From contig VGJY01000021.1 in assembly GCA_016867235.1 (NCBI GenBank), forward strand, positions 1 through 35,409: a stretch of DNA of 35,409 nt, written 5' to 3'. This document shows positions 15,593 through 23,969 of the stretch, piece after piece. The position numbers and the translations under genes are program-made. The notes under the pieces are model-generated. The model made no database searches. It saw only the letters and a program-made list of their open reading frames with translations, and was not told the origin of the DNA. Every line of letters starts with the position of its first letter. The stretch's first letter is position 1. The DNA is from Candidatus Tanganyikabacteria bacterium. Lineage in GTDB: Bacteria > Cyanobacteriota > Sericytochromatia > S15B-MN24 > VGJW01.

Positions 15593-15620
15593 GGAGGCCC
15601 CTCCCGAGGGAGGGGCCTCC
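15593..15620. repeat. 28-base near-perfect palindrome between divergent genes
   Basis: GGAGGCCCCTCCC and GGGAGGGGCCTCC surround a GA dinucleotide, giving a 13-bp stem. No coding strand runs into it from either side and no T-tract follows, so a terminator role is not obvious. It sits just upstream of the tldD promoter candidate, where it might act as an operator or simply be a mobile palindrome. The rest of 15621-15827 shows nothing recognisable. Confidence 0.65.
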
Positions 15621-15827
15621 TTGGAATGTGCCAGCTAGGCGTGGAGTTTGGGAGTTGGGATTGGATTGGGAAAGGGATGGCGTCGTTAGAACTCTTGGCG
15701 GATTGGCTACCGCTCACACGGGTAATATCCGGCCGCAGTGCCGCGGTCTGACGTCAAATGTTGGTTGCCGGCATCAAAGTTCGATTGGCCGGTCGTTAAA
15801 CGGCCCCGGGACCGCTACCATGCGCGC

Positions 15828-16253
15828 ATGACCTTTCGCTGGCCTGCCGACCTGCCGCCGGGGCTCCTGCCCTACGAGCGCACCCTGGGCGCCACCCTCG
15901 GGATCGAACTCGGCGAAGTGGGCCCGGATCGCGCCGTCGCCCGCCTCCCCGTCACGGACGCCGTCCGCCAGGCCTACGGCGCGCTGCACGGCGGGGCCAT
16001 CGCGTCGCTGGCCGAGTCCATCACCTCGATGGGGACGTGCACCGCGCTGGACATGTCTCGCGAAGTGGCCTTCGGCCAGGAGATCAGCTACTCGTTGCTG
16101 CGCACCGTGTGGGAAGGCCACGTCGAAGCGGTCGCCACTCCCCTCCACAAGGGCCGCACCGTCTGGGTCTGGGACGTGCGCGTCGCGGACGCGGGCGGCA
16201 GGCTAGTCGCGGTCGCCCGCTGTTCGATCGCCGTCCGGCCGCGCCGGGACTAG
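15828..16253 (+). CDS. PaaI-type hotdog-fold acyl-CoA thioesterase
   Basis: The 141-residue protein has the hotdog signature: a long helix segment YGALHGGAIASLAESITSMG, in which the HGG turn precedes the central helix, then EISYSLLRTVWEGHVEAVAT and VWVWDVRVADAGGRLVAVAR strands. PaaI/YbgC-type enzymes hydrolyse acyl- or phenylacyl-CoA esters in the cytoplasm. The window's benzoyl-CoA genes make an aromatic-CoA rescue role tempting, but the gene is not in that operon and small thioesterases are widespread. ATG 15828 begins the conserved part; an earlier in-frame start at 15738 would add 30 residues that look non-coding. Confidence 0.82.
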   Translation: MTFRWPADLPPGLLPYERTLGATLGIELGEVGPDRAVARLPVTDAVRQAYGALHGGAIASLAESITSMGTCTALDMSREVAFGQEISYSLLRTVWEGHVEAVATPLHKGRTVWVWDVRVADAGGRLVAVARCSIAVRPRRD

Positions 16254-16409
16254 CTCCCAGCCCGCCTGCTCGAACTCCCGGATCCGCACGTGCAGGCGCA
16301 CGGTCTTCTCTTCGGCCAGGGCGATCGCTTCGTCCAGCAAGCGTCGCGCCTCGCCGGGTTCGCCCCTGGCAAGCGCCTCCCGCACTTCGGTCGAATAGTC
16401 ACGCAGCAC
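16203..16409 (-). CDS. Small helical protein, unknown function
   Basis: The 68-residue frame starts at GTG 16409 with AGGAT about 10 bases upstream. It reads like a two-helix, TPR-like protein (VREALARGEPGEARRLLDEA, then HVRIREFEQAGWELVP). Its last 51 bases overlap the end of the convergent thioesterase gene, so the C-terminal residues (rich in Asp and Arg) may be read-through tail. It follows the membrane TPR protein by 58 bases on the same strand, suggesting cotranscription. Coding status is likely but not certain. Confidence 0.5.
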   Translation of the reverse strand: MLRDYSTEVREALARGEPGEARRLLDEAIALAEEKTVRLHVRIREFEQAGWELVPARPDGDRTAGDRD

Positions 16410-16467
16410 GAGGGTATCCTACCCTGTTTTGTTGACTTTTTCTCCCAATCTCCAAGTTGGAAGTGTT

Positions 16468-17082
16468 TCAGGGTTCTCCAGGCTGTCTGGTTGCCTTGAG
16501 GTCGGCGAGGCTCTCCTCCCGCGCCGCCGTTCGCCCGTAGAGCCGATCGGTCATCTGGCTCATCAGCACGAGATGCTCGAATGCGCCCACATGGCCTCGC
16601 CGCAGGAGGAACGCCTTGGTGAACGCCTGGTGCGCGATGCGCAGGTACTTCTCGTTCTTGTCTTCCTTGCCGATGTTCAGGCAGATCTTGCCCACGTCGA
16701 AGTAGCGCTCGGCATTCTCGGGATCGAGCGCGATGGCCTGCGCGAGCCACAAGGCGCCCTCGTGGTTGGATGCCGACATGCCGCCGCGCTCTCCCGCGAC
16801 GCGCAAGCCGTCCACGAACTGCTTGCGGGCACCCGATTTGCGGGCCACGTAGTAGAGGTCGCGCAACTCCTCGTTTTGCCGGTACGCCTTCTTGGCCTCG
16901 TTGATGAGGCCTTCGAGATCCTTGAACCGGTTGGCCTTCTTCGTGAGACCCATGTCGCCCCTGCTGCGCGTCGCCACGAGCCAGCCGAGGAAGGCGACCA
17001 GCAGGCCGATGATGGCGACGAGCACGAAGGCGAAGACCCAGATGAAGCTGGGCGAATTGATGAATGCGCGCAGGTTGCCCAC
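16468..17082 (-). CDS. Membrane-anchored TPR-like protein
   Basis: The 204-residue product has one N-terminal membrane helix (about 13-38, FIWVFAFVLVAIIGLLVAFL) followed by a basic segment and a helical repeat domain. One clear TPR unit is ALDPENAERYFDVGKICLNI; the next begins AHQAFTKAFLLRRGHVGAFE. The topology suggests a single-pass anchor with a cytoplasmic scaffold. It is divergent from the FapA-type gene 43 bases away. A scaffold role is family knowledge; its partner is unknown. The ATG at 17082 is the only start that keeps the membrane helix at the N-terminus. Confidence 0.72.
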   Translation of the reverse strand: MGNLRAFINSPSFIWVFAFVLVAIIGLLVAFLGWLVATRSRGDMGLTKKANRFKDLEGLINEAKKAYRQNEELRDLYYVARKSGARKQFVDGLRVAGERGGMSASNHEGALWLAQAIALDPENAERYFDVGKICLNIGKEDKNEKYLRIAHQAFTKAFLLRRGHVGAFEHLVLMSQMTDRLYGRTAAREESLADLKATRQPGEP

Positions 17083-17125
17083 AGCCGGTTTTTACCCGCT
17101 TGTCCATGGCTGTACACTGGCGGAC

Positions 17126-18499
17126 GTGGACCTCGATGCGCTCAAGTCGGCTGGCCAGAAACTCGCGCTCCACGTCTCGGACGACAAGCTCGTGGCGACG
17201 GTGACCGTACCCCCCGGTTACCAGCCGACCGAGCACGAGCTCGAGGACCTGCTCCGCAACGCCGGGGTCGTCGAGGGCGTGGACCCTGACGCGATCGCGG
17301 CCCTGGCCGCCAATCCAGCCGGCGGCGAGCACGTGCTGGCGCGCGGCGTGCTCCCGGAGCCGAGCGTGGATGCGGACATCGAGCTGCACTTCGACCCGAA
17401 TCCCGTGCCGCAGCCGCGGATCGACGACGACGGCCGCGCACACTACTTCGAACTCGGGGGCATTCCGACATGCGCGGCCGGGGACATCCTCGCCCGCAAG
17501 CGGCCCGCCCGGCAGGGAGCGCCCGGCCGCACCGTCTACGGGGACTACCTGGACGCCAAGGTGCCGCGCGAGGCGCACCTGGTGGCGGGCGCCAACACGA
17601 AATTGATCGACGACGAGGCCGGCGAGGCCCTGGTCGCGGAAAGAGCCGGCCAACCCGTGCGCCGGGGCACGATGGTCATGGTCCGCGACGTGTACATCGT
17701 GCCCGGCGATCTGGATGTCTCGGTCGGCAACATCGACTACAACGGCGCCGTGGTCGTGCATGGCAAGGTAAACGAGCAACTCGTGCTGCGGGCGAAGGGC
17801 GACATCACGATCGACGGCAACGTCGAGTCGGCCACCGTGGTATGCGGGGGGGACCTCACCGTCAAGGGCGGCATCCTGCGCGAATCCAAGGTGGTCGTGA
17901 GCGGCTCCCTGCGCACCCGGTTCATCGAACGGAGCCAGGTCCAGGTCGAGCATCACGCGTTCGTCCAGGAAGACGTGCTCTTCTCGGAAGTGGAGATAGG
18001 CGGCAATCTCGAGGTCCAGTCGGGCATCGTCGGGGGCAAGTGCCAGATCGCCGGCTACGTCCGCGCCGCCTATCTCGGAAAGCGGCTAGGCACGCCGACG
18101 GCTCTCGAGGTCGGCAGCCTCGCGAAATGGAACGAGCGGCTGCAGGCTGCCGAGGCCGATCTGCACGAGGCGCAGGACGAACTGGTGAAGGCCATGGAGC
18201 CTCTCCAGGAGTTGCTCGTCCTCGAAGCCGGCGGCGGCCTCGACGACAAGGCCCGGGCCCTCAAGGAGCGCCTGGAGCGCTCCGCCGAGCAGACGCGGGC
18301 CCGCATCGCCGAGCGCCTCAAGGCCACCTTGCGGCTCAAGGGCTCGATCCAGAGCCTGCCCGTACCCAAGGTCCTCACTCCCGGCGGGGTGATTCACCCC
18401 GGTGTCCAGGTGCAGATCCGCAATGCGTACTGGAAGGCCGAGAGCACGACCAGGGCCTCGACGCTCTCGGAGCACCGCGGAGAGATCGAGGTCTACTGA
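17126..18499 (+). CDS. FapA (DUF342) family protein
   Basis: The 457-residue protein shows the DUF342/FapA layout: an N-terminal region (DLDALKSAGQKLALHVSDDK), a central parallel beta-helix rich in Gly and Val (VSVGNIDYNGAVVVHGKVNE, ITIDGNVESATVVCGGDLTV, VQSGIVGGKCQIAGYVRAAY) and a C-terminal coiled coil (about 330-405, from WNERLQAAEADLHEAQDEL). FapA proteins are linked to flagellar or polar localisation and polymer assembly, but many bacteria carry them without flagella. The start is GTG 17126; no better in-frame start lies upstream because the frame enters the divergent gene's 5' end. Confidence 0.85.
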   Translation: MDLDALKSAGQKLALHVSDDKLVATVTVPPGYQPTEHELEDLLRNAGVVEGVDPDAIAALAANPAGGEHVLARGVLPEPSVDADIELHFDPNPVPQPRIDDDGRAHYFELGGIPTCAAGDILARKRPARQGAPGRTVYGDYLDAKVPREAHLVAGANTKLIDDEAGEALVAERAGQPVRRGTMVMVRDVYIVPGDLDVSVGNIDYNGAVVVHGKVNEQLVLRAKGDITIDGNVESATVVCGGDLTVKGGILRESKVVVSGSLRTRFIERSQVQVEHHAFVQEDVLFSEVEIGGNLEVQSGIVGGKCQIAGYVRAAYLGKRLGTPTALEVGSLAKWNERLQAAEADLHEAQDELVKAMEPLQELLVLEAGGGLDDKARALKERLERSAEQTRARIAERLKATLRLKGSIQSLPVPKVLTPGGVIHPGVQVQIRNAYWKAESTTRASTLSEHRGEIEVY

Positions 18500-18587
18500 G
18501 CGCCGGCCGCCACACCCTACGTAGTTTTCACGAACGGCGGCCTACCGGCCCGGGAGATTATCATTACTTAGCTTGGGCTTAGTGATG

Positions 18588-18607
18588 CGGGGCGCACCCG
18601 CGCCCCG
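18588..18607 (+). promoter_or_regulatory. Hairpin in the leader of the dearomatisation operon
   Basis: CGGGGCGC (18588-18595) and GCGCCCCG (18600-18607) form an 8-bp perfect stem with loop ACCC, ending three bases before the GGAGGA ribosome site (18611-18616) of dch. It would stabilise the 5' end of the mRNA or modulate access to the site; the upstream 18500-18587 holds an AT-richer patch (TTATCATTACTTAG) that may contain the operon promoter, but no consensus pair stands out. Confidence 0.4.
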
Positions 18608-18621
18608 ACCGGAGGATCGCC

Positions 18622-19398
18622 TTGCAGGACACCGTCGTCCACCAGTTCGCGCGCCTCGAAGTCGCCGGCGGGGTGGCGCGCCTGACGATCGACCGGCCCC
18701 CTCTCAACGTCCTGGACATGGCCACTCTCGGCGAGATCGACGACCTGCTCGATTCGCTCGACGGCACGGTCAGGGTCCTGACCATCGCCGGAGCCGGGCA
18801 GAAGGCCTTCTCGGCCGGCGTCGACATCAAGGACCACACCCCTGACCGGGTGGCGGCCATGCTCGAGGTCTTCCACCGCGTCATCCTGAAGATCCGCGAC
18901 ATGCCCTTCCCCACGATCGCCCTGGTGAAGGGGGTGGCGCTCGGCGGCGGCTGCGAGCTGGCGATCGCCTGCGATTTCATCGTCGCGGAGGTGGGAGCCA
19001 GGTTCGCGCAGCCCGAGATAGACGTCGGCTGCTTCCCGCCCGTCGCGGCGGTGTTGCTCCCGAGGCTGGTCGGCCAGCGGCGCGCGTTCGAGATGATCAT
19101 GCTAGGCACCACCCTGGGCGCCCAGGAGGCTCGCGAGGCCGGCCTGGTCAACGCCGTCGCGCCGGCGGGCACCCTGGATCAGGCGGCTCACGAGTGGTGC
19201 GAGCGCATCCTGGCCCGCAGCGCCATCGTCCTGCGCCTCGCCCGGGAGGCCATGGACGTGCCGCCCGCCCTCACCGACGCCCAGGCCCTCGAACGCGCCG
19301 AGCGCATCTATCTGGATCGCCTGATGAAGACCCACGACGCCGCCGAGGGGCTTGCCGCCTTCCTCGAGAAGCGCAAGCCCGAGTGGAAGGGCGCCTAG
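18622..19398 (+). CDS. dch: Cyclohexa-1,5-diene-1-carbonyl-CoA hydratase
   Basis: The 258-residue crotonase-fold enzyme starts at TTG 18622 behind a strong GGAGGA. Crotonase features are FSAGVD (63-68) and GGGCELAIACD (108-118), forming the oxyanion hole. The segments RPPLNVLD, DIKDHTPDRVAAMLEVFHRV and PEIDVGCFPPVAAVL resemble dienoyl-CoA hydratases of benzoyl-CoA clusters rather than general enoyl-CoA hydratases. It would add water to the dienoyl-CoA made by benzoyl-CoA reductase, giving 6-hydroxycyclohex-1-ene-1-carbonyl-CoA. It is the first gene of the run and lies 17 bases before oah. The substrate call rests on both sequence character and context. Confidence 0.82.
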   Translation: MQDTVVHQFARLEVAGGVARLTIDRPPLNVLDMATLGEIDDLLDSLDGTVRVLTIAGAGQKAFSAGVDIKDHTPDRVAAMLEVFHRVILKIRDMPFPTIALVKGVALGGGCELAIACDFIVAEVGARFAQPEIDVGCFPPVAAVLLPRLVGQRRAFEMIMLGTTLGAQEAREAGLVNAVAPAGTLDQAAHEWCERILARSAIVLRLAREAMDVPPALTDAQALERAERIYLDRLMKTHDAAEGLAAFLEKRKPEWKGA

Positions 19399-19415
19399 GT
19401 GACAGGAGGAAGTCG

Positions 19416-20498
19416 ATGATCGCAGCAAGCCCCGCCCGGCCGGCCGGCCCGTTCGCGCCCAGGGCGCCCGAGGCCTTCGGGTTCCAGGACATCACCTACG
19501 AAAAGCGCGACTGGGTCGCGAAGATCACGATCAACCGCCCCGCAAACTTCAACGCCTACAGCACCCAGGCGCTCCAGGAGATGATCGTGGCCTTCCAGGA
19601 CGCGGCCTGGGACGATGGCGTGGCCGTTATCGTCCTGACCGGCGAGGGTACCAAGGCGTTCTGCACGGGCGGCGACGTCAAGGACTACGACGCCACCTAC
19701 ACCAAGCGGCCGCGCGACTACTGGAAGTGGATGGGCGTGTTCGCCCAATGCCTGGACACGATCCGCAACACGGGCAAGCCCACCATCGCCCGCGTCAACG
19801 GCATGGCCGTGGGCGGCGGCAACGAGATGAATCTCGCCTGCGATCTGGCCATCGCCGCCGAGCACGCGGCTTTCCGCCAGGTGGGCACCCGGGTGGGCAG
19901 CGTGGCCTGCGGCGGCGCCACCCAGTGGCTGCCGATCGTCGTCGGCGATCGCCGGGCCCGCCAGATGCTCTACCTGTGCGAATCCGTGGATGCCGCCACC
20001 GCCCTGGACTGGGGGCTCGTCAACGAAATCGTCCCGTCCGTCACCAAGGACGGCCAGTTCGTGACCGGCGCGTCGCCCGAGGAGATACGCAAGGCGCAGA
20101 AGGGCGAGGACGGGTACGCGCTCGACCTTTCGAGGCTGGATGCCGCCGTCGCGGCGATGGCCCGCAAGCTGATCGACAAGTTCCCGGAGTGCCTGCGTTA
20201 CACCAAGGCGCAGGTCAACTTCTGGAAGGACTTCTCCTGGCACATGACGGTCGGCCACGCACGCGATTGGCTGTCCCTGCATTTCGTGTCCCCCGAGTTG
20301 CACGAGGGCATGGGCGCATTCGTCGACAAGCGCGACCCGGACTACGTGGGCCTGCGCGAGCGCGCCCGCGACGGCGGCAGCAGCGAGTACCTCTACGGCC
20401 CGCCCACCCGCACGTGTGGCACCTGCCAGGCCCGCGGCCTGCCCGCCGACTTCCCGCATTGCGGCCGGTGCGGGGCGGCCCTGGAGGGCGCCGAGTGA
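19416..20498 (+). CDS. oah: 6-oxocyclohex-1-ene-1-carbonyl-CoA hydrolase (ring-opening)
   Basis: The 360-residue crotonase-superfamily protein (BamA/Oah type) cleaves the alicyclic ring to 3-hydroxypimeloyl-CoA. Features are ITINRPANFNAYST (38-51), FCTGGDVKDYDATYTKRPR (82-100), GMAVGGGNEMNLACDLA (129-145), and the long C-terminal part with KFPECLRYTKAQVNFWKD and HARDWLSLHF that distinguishes it from enoyl-CoA hydratases. It ends with a two-knuckle Cys motif (C334, C337, C349, C352) that looks like a zinc ribbon or rubredoxin-like tail. ATG 19416 has AGGAGGA at 19404-19410. BamA is the standard marker gene for anaerobic benzoyl-CoA degradation. Confidence 0.9.
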   Translation: MIAASPARPAGPFAPRAPEAFGFQDITYEKRDWVAKITINRPANFNAYSTQALQEMIVAFQDAAWDDGVAVIVLTGEGTKAFCTGGDVKDYDATYTKRPRDYWKWMGVFAQCLDTIRNTGKPTIARVNGMAVGGGNEMNLACDLAIAAEHAAFRQVGTRVGSVACGGATQWLPIVVGDRRARQMLYLCESVDAATALDWGLVNEIVPSVTKDGQFVTGASPEEIRKAQKGEDGYALDLSRLDAAVAAMARKLIDKFPECLRYTKAQVNFWKDFSWHMTVGHARDWLSLHFVSPELHEGMGAFVDKRDPDYVGLRERARDGGSSEYLYGPPTRTCGTCQARGLPADFPHCGRCGAALEGAE

Positions 20499-20571
20499 GT
20501 TTCGCGCCGGCCCCCCCGAGGCGGCAGATGAGTGGGTCAAGGTCTACCGCGACAACTGTCCACGAGCCCCA

Positions 20572-20593
20572 CGCCGGGCAGGGATGCCCGGCG
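20572..20593 (+). terminator. GC hairpin after oah, possible attenuator or repeat
   Basis: CGCCGGGCA (20572-20580) and TGCCCGGCG (20585-20593) form a 9-bp stem with loop GGGA. No T-run follows, so it is at best a weak or Rho-dependent stop or an RNA-stability element between the upstream dch-oah part and the SDR-bcr part. The motif resembles other Gly/Cys-GC palindromes in this window, so a small mobile repeat is possible. Confidence 0.35.
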
Positions 20594-20622
20594 AACCGTC
20601 ACGGACGGCATTGCGGGGGGGG

Positions 20623-20645
20623 TCGGGGGGGCGGCACCCCCCCGA
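20623..20645 (+). promoter_or_regulatory. Hairpin that overlaps the SDR ribosome-binding site
   Basis: TCGGGGGGG (20623-20631) and CCCCCCCGA (20637-20645) pair perfectly around loop CGGCA. The right arm runs into GAGGAGG (20644-20650), the Shine-Dalgarno of the SDR gene starting at 20659. Folding would partly mask that site, so translation of the SDR, and by coupling the reductase genes, could be limited. This is inference from sequence alone; poly-G tracts are also prone to slippage. Confidence 0.45.
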
Positions 20646-20658
20646 GGAGGCTGTAATA

Positions 20659-21423
20659 ATGAGCCTCGACCTCGATCCGCTCGGGGGTTCCGGTTCGCCC
20701 GTGGCGCTCGTCACGGGCGGTTCGCAGGGCATCGGGCGGGCGATCGTGCTCGATCTGGCGAGCGCGGGGGCGCGTGTCGCGTTCACCTGGTGGCGCGACG
20801 ACGGGGCCGCCGAGGTGGTGCGGGAAGCGCAGGCGATCGGCGCCACGGTTACCGCCTACGAGGCCGACGTCGCGGATTGCGACCGGGCGCGGGAAGTGGT
20901 GGCCGACCTCGATACGTCGGTCGGCCCGCCGTCGATCCTGGTCAACAACGCCGGCATCACGCAGGACGGCGTCGTGTGGAAGCTGGCCGAAGAGGCGTGG
21001 GACGCCGTTCTCGACGTCAATCTCAAGGGCTGCTTCAACTACATCCGGGCGGTGGCCAGCGGCATGCGCACGCGCAACGCCGGCCGCATCGTCAACATCG
21101 CGTCCATCAACGGCATGCGCGGCAAGTTCGGCCAGAGCAACTACAGCGCCAGCAAGGCCGGCGTGATCGGCCTGACCAAGAGCGTGGCCCGCGAACTCGG
21201 GCCGTGCAACATCAACGTCAACGCGATCTCCCCCGGGCTGATCGATACGCGGATGTGCCGGGCGCTTCCCGAGGAGATCCGCGAGAAAGCCCGCCAGGAG
21301 GCCGTCCTGGGTCGCCTGGGCCAACCGGAGGACGTGGCCGGCGTGGTCAGGTTCCTCTGCAGCCGCGCGGCGCGGCACATCACCGGCGAGGTCATCAAGG
21401 TCGATGGGGGTCAATACCTGTAA
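20659..21423 (+). CDS. Short-chain dehydrogenase/reductase, FabG/PhaB-like
   Basis: The 254-residue SDR has the nucleotide motif TGGSQGIG (19-26), NNAG (96-99), and a catalytic triad S149, Y162, K166 (in YSASK). The C-terminus (GEVIKVDGGQYL) is typical of FabG-like 3-oxoacyl reductases. Its place between oah and bcrC suggests a 3-hydroxyacyl-CoA dehydrogenase acting on 3-hydroxypimeloyl-CoA, or a 6-hydroxycyclohexenoyl-CoA dehydrogenase; the sequence alone does not choose. An upstream in-frame ATG at 20416 would lie within oah, so ATG 20659 behind GAGGAGG is preferred. Its stop is adjacent to the bcrC ATG. Confidence 0.75.
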   Translation: MSLDLDPLGGSGSPVALVTGGSQGIGRAIVLDLASAGARVAFTWWRDDGAAEVVREAQAIGATVTAYEADVADCDRAREVVADLDTSVGPPSILVNNAGITQDGVVWKLAEEAWDAVLDVNLKGCFNYIRAVASGMRTRNAGRIVNIASINGMRGKFGQSNYSASKAGVIGLTKSVARELGPCNINVNAISPGLIDTRMCRALPEEIREKARQEAVLGRLGQPEDVAGVVRFLCSRAARHITGEVIKVDGGQYL

Positions 21424-22662
21424 ATGAGCACCGTTACCGCCACCAGCAGGCTCGAGAGCGTCCGCACGTTCCAGCGCTGGTTCGAGAACAAGCACGAATA
21501 CGCCCGGGAGTGGAAGGAGCGCACGGGCGGGCAGGTCGTGGGCACGTTCTGCACCTACGTGCCCGAGGAGTTCCTGCTCGCCGCCGGGATGCTCCCGGCG
21601 CGGATCCTGGGGAGCCACGAGCCGCAGGCCATCACCGAACCGCACATCTTCGGCATGTTCTGCCCGTTCTGCCGCGATGGCCTCGCGCAGGGCCTCAAGG
21701 GGCGCTACAACTACGTGGACGCCATCGTCCTGTCCCATTCCTGCCTACACTTCCGCCAGGCCTTCACGAGCTGGAAGCAGCACCTGCCGGTCGCGTGGAG
21801 CTACTACCTGCCGATGCCGAATGCCGTGCAGTCGCCGCACGCCCGCGAGGCATTCGCCGCCGAGGTGCGGCAGTTCCAGGCGTACGTCGAGGAGCAGGCG
21901 GGCAGGCAGATCACCGCCGAAGGCCTGGCCGCGGCGCTCGAGACGATGGACTCCAACCGGCGGAAGCTGCGCCAGGTTTACGAGTGGCGCAAACAGGAAG
22001 ATCCGGCGATCACCGGCACCGATGCCGTGTACATGGCCGTCACCAGCCAGTTCATCCACAAGGAGGACCACAACAGAGCCCTCGACGCGGTCCTGGCCGA
22101 ACTCGAGAGCCTGCAGGGCCCGCGCCGCCGCCAGGGCGTGCGCCTGATGGCCGTGGGCAGCGAGAACGACGACGTCGAGTTCTTCCGGATGGTGGAGGCC
22201 CTCGACGCCACCGTCGTGATCGACGAGCAATGCGCCGGCAGCCGGTACTTCTGGAACGAGTCGCAGCCGGCCGGGCCGGCAGGGACGCCGGCCCCACTAG
22301 GCGAGCCGGGGCAGGCGGTTCCGGGCACGCCTGAGCCGACGGTCCCGTTCGACGATCTGGTCGTGCGCATCGCCAACCGGTACCTGGACCGGCCGCCCTG
22401 CCCCACCAAGGACTACCCCGAGCGCAAGCGCCTGGGGCACGTGCTGCAACTGGCCCGCGACTGGGACGTCAAGGGGGCGATCATCATGCAGGAGAAGTTC
22501 TGCGACCCCCACGAGGCCGACAACCCGGCGCTGCGCAAGCACCTGACCGACAACGGCATTCCCACGCTGCTGCTTGAGTTCGATTCCACCAACCCCATGG
22601 GGCCGCTCCAGGTGCGCGTCGAGGCCTTCCTGGAAACGCTCGGCGAGGAGGATCTGTTCTGA
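21424..22662 (+). CDS. bcrC: Benzoyl-CoA reductase, C subunit (BcrC/BzdN-type)
   Basis: The 412-residue member of the HgdB/2-hydroxyacyl-CoA dehydratase family is the gamma subunit of class I benzoyl-CoA reductase, which reduces benzoyl-CoA to cyclohexa-1,5-diene-1-carbonyl-CoA using ATP and ferredoxin. Typical Cys segments are [14 protein letters not shown] (C43), [10 protein letters not shown] (C80, C83), LSHSCLH (C107), [11 protein letters not shown] and [10 protein letters not shown] (C360). An extra Pro/Gly/Ala-rich segment of about 28 residues (about 281-309) interrupts the usual fold and may come from a repeat. Without it the length would match the family (about 380-390). The ATG directly follows the SDR stop, and bcrB begins at its own stop (TGATG). 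Confidence 0.92.
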   Translation: MSTVTATSRLESVRTFQRWFENKHEYAREWKERTGGQVVGTFCTYVPEEFLLAAGMLPARILGSHEPQAITEPHIFGMFCPFCRDGLAQGLKGRYNYVDAIVLSHSCLHFRQAFTSWKQHLPVAWSYYLPMPNAVQSPHAREAFAAEVRQFQAYVEEQAGRQITAEGLAAALETMDSNRRKLRQVYEWRKQEDPAITGTDAVYMAVTSQFIHKEDHNRALDAVLAELESLQGPRRRQGVRLMAVGSENDDVEFFRMVEALDATVVIDEQCAGSRYFWNESQPAGPAGTPAPLGEPGQAVPGTPEPTVPFDDLVVRIANRYLDRPPCPTKDYPERKRLGHVLQLARDWDVKGAIIMQEKFCDPHEADNPALRKHLTDNGIPTLLLEFDSTNPMGPLQVRVEAFLETLGEEDLF

Positions 22663-23969
22663 TGGCCCGCTACGCGACCGAGCCGCTGAAATGCTGGAAC
22701 AAGGCCAAGGAGCTGCGGAACAAGCTATACGAGGACTACGCGTCGGCTCATGAGCGCGGCGGGCTGCGCTGGAGCGGGTCGGCCTGGGCGTTCGACGCCC
22801 TGGTCGCGGGCCTCGGCGACGACGTCTACCCGCTCACGGGCGAGCCGTACGGGGCGTCGGTGGCGTTCAATTCCGAGTTCAACCAGCAGTGCCAGAATGC
22901 GGCCGACGAGAAAGGCTGGGCGCGGGACCTGTGCGCCTACATGCGCAGCTACTGGGGCTCGATGTACCTGGATCGCTGGGTCTTCGGCGGCAAGTTCCCC
23001 AGGGCCGACTTCTGCTTCCAGAACCAGATCTGCTGCAGCCACAGCAAGTGGTACCAGGTGGTTTCCGAGTTCGAGAAGGTCCCGTACTTCTGCATCGACG
23101 TGGGCGTGGGGCCCTACTCGCAGATGACCGAGTCGCGGCTGAACTTCGTGGTGAATCAGCTTGCCGAGGCCATCCCCTGGCTCGAGAAGACGACCGGCAG
23201 GACGTTCGACGACGAGAAGCTGATCGCCGCGGTCCACAACGAATGCCGCAGCACCTCGCTGTGGGCCGAGATCTGCACGCTCAACAAGGCGGTACCGGCG
23301 CCCCTGGACGAAAAATCGATGTACTCGCTGTACGTCCTGGGCACGCTTCACAAGTCGTCCAGGGCGGTCGCCGACTTCTACGAGGAGCTGCGGGACGAGG
23401 TCAAGGATCGCGTCGCCAGGGGCATCGCGGCGGTCGCCGACGAACGCTGCCGGCTCATCTCGGACACGCAGCCGCCCTGGGGCTTCCTCAAGATCTACCG
23501 CTATCTCGAGGAGTACGGCGCCGTGTCGATCGGCTCGCTGTATACCTTCGGACTCGAGGGGATCTTCGCGGAACAGCCGGACGGCTCCTGGGGCCCGCGG
23601 CCCACGCCGCGGCAACTGGGGATCGAGATCCGCACCCGCGAGGACGCCCTCCGCGTGATGGCCGACTGGAACCTCTCCAAACCCGAGTGGCAGCACTTCT
23701 ACGACCCGTCGTTCAAAAGCGAGATGATGCTCCGCATCATCCGCGAGTGGAAGTGCGACGGCGCCATCCTGCACCTCAATCGGGGCTGCGAGGGCCTGTC
23801 GCTGGGCATCATGGAGAATCGTTACGCGCTGCAGCAGGCCGGCGTGCCGGTCATGACGTACGAAGGCAACATGGCCGACGAGCGCGAGTTCGACCTCAAC
23901 AAGACGTTGAGCCGGGTGGACACGTTCATGGAGACGCTGGGGCACCGGCGCCTGGAGGTGGCGAGATGA
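22662..23969 (+). CDS. bcrB: Benzoyl-CoA reductase, B subunit (BcrB/BzdO-type)
   Basis: The 435-residue protein is the large HgdB-like beta subunit that binds substrate and, with BcrC, a bridging iron-sulfur cluster. Motifs are QICCSHSKW (C124, C125), HNECRST, and the C-terminal [20 protein letters not shown] (C376) in which the NRGCEG element is typical. Length agrees with known B subunits (about 430-450). It starts at ATG 22662, the first base shared with the bcrC stop, with GAGGAGGA just upstream (22646-22653). It overlaps the next ATPase gene by 4 bases. Role and assembly with neighbours are well supported. Confidence 0.93.
   Translation: MARYATEPLKCWNKAKELRNKLYEDYASAHERGGLRWSGSAWAFDALVAGLGDDVYPLTGEPYGASVAFNSEFNQQCQNAADEKGWARDLCAYMRSYWGSMYLDRWVFGGKFPRADFCFQNQICCSHSKWYQVVSEFEKVPYFCIDVGVGPYSQMTESRLNFVVNQLAEAIPWLEKTTGRTFDDEKLIAAVHNECRSTSLWAEICTLNKAVPAPLDEKSMYSLYVLGTLHKSSRAVADFYEELRDEVKDRVARGIAAVADERCRLISDTQPPWGFLKIYRYLEEYGAVSIGSLYTFGLEGIFAEQPDGSWGPRPTPRQLGIEIRTREDALRVMADWNLSKPEWQHFYDPSFKSEMMLRIIREWKCDGAILHLNRGCEGLSLGIMENRYALQQAGVPVMTYEGNMADEREFDLNKTLSRVDTFMETLGHRRLEVAR

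Noticed and set aside
15593-15620. Intrinsic terminator
   Set aside because: The stem is strong but no transcript runs towards it from either side and no T-tract follows.
20599-21738. Minus-strand open frame opposite the SDR and bcrC
   Set aside because: Translation lacks any motif and the opposite strand carries well-supported enzymes.
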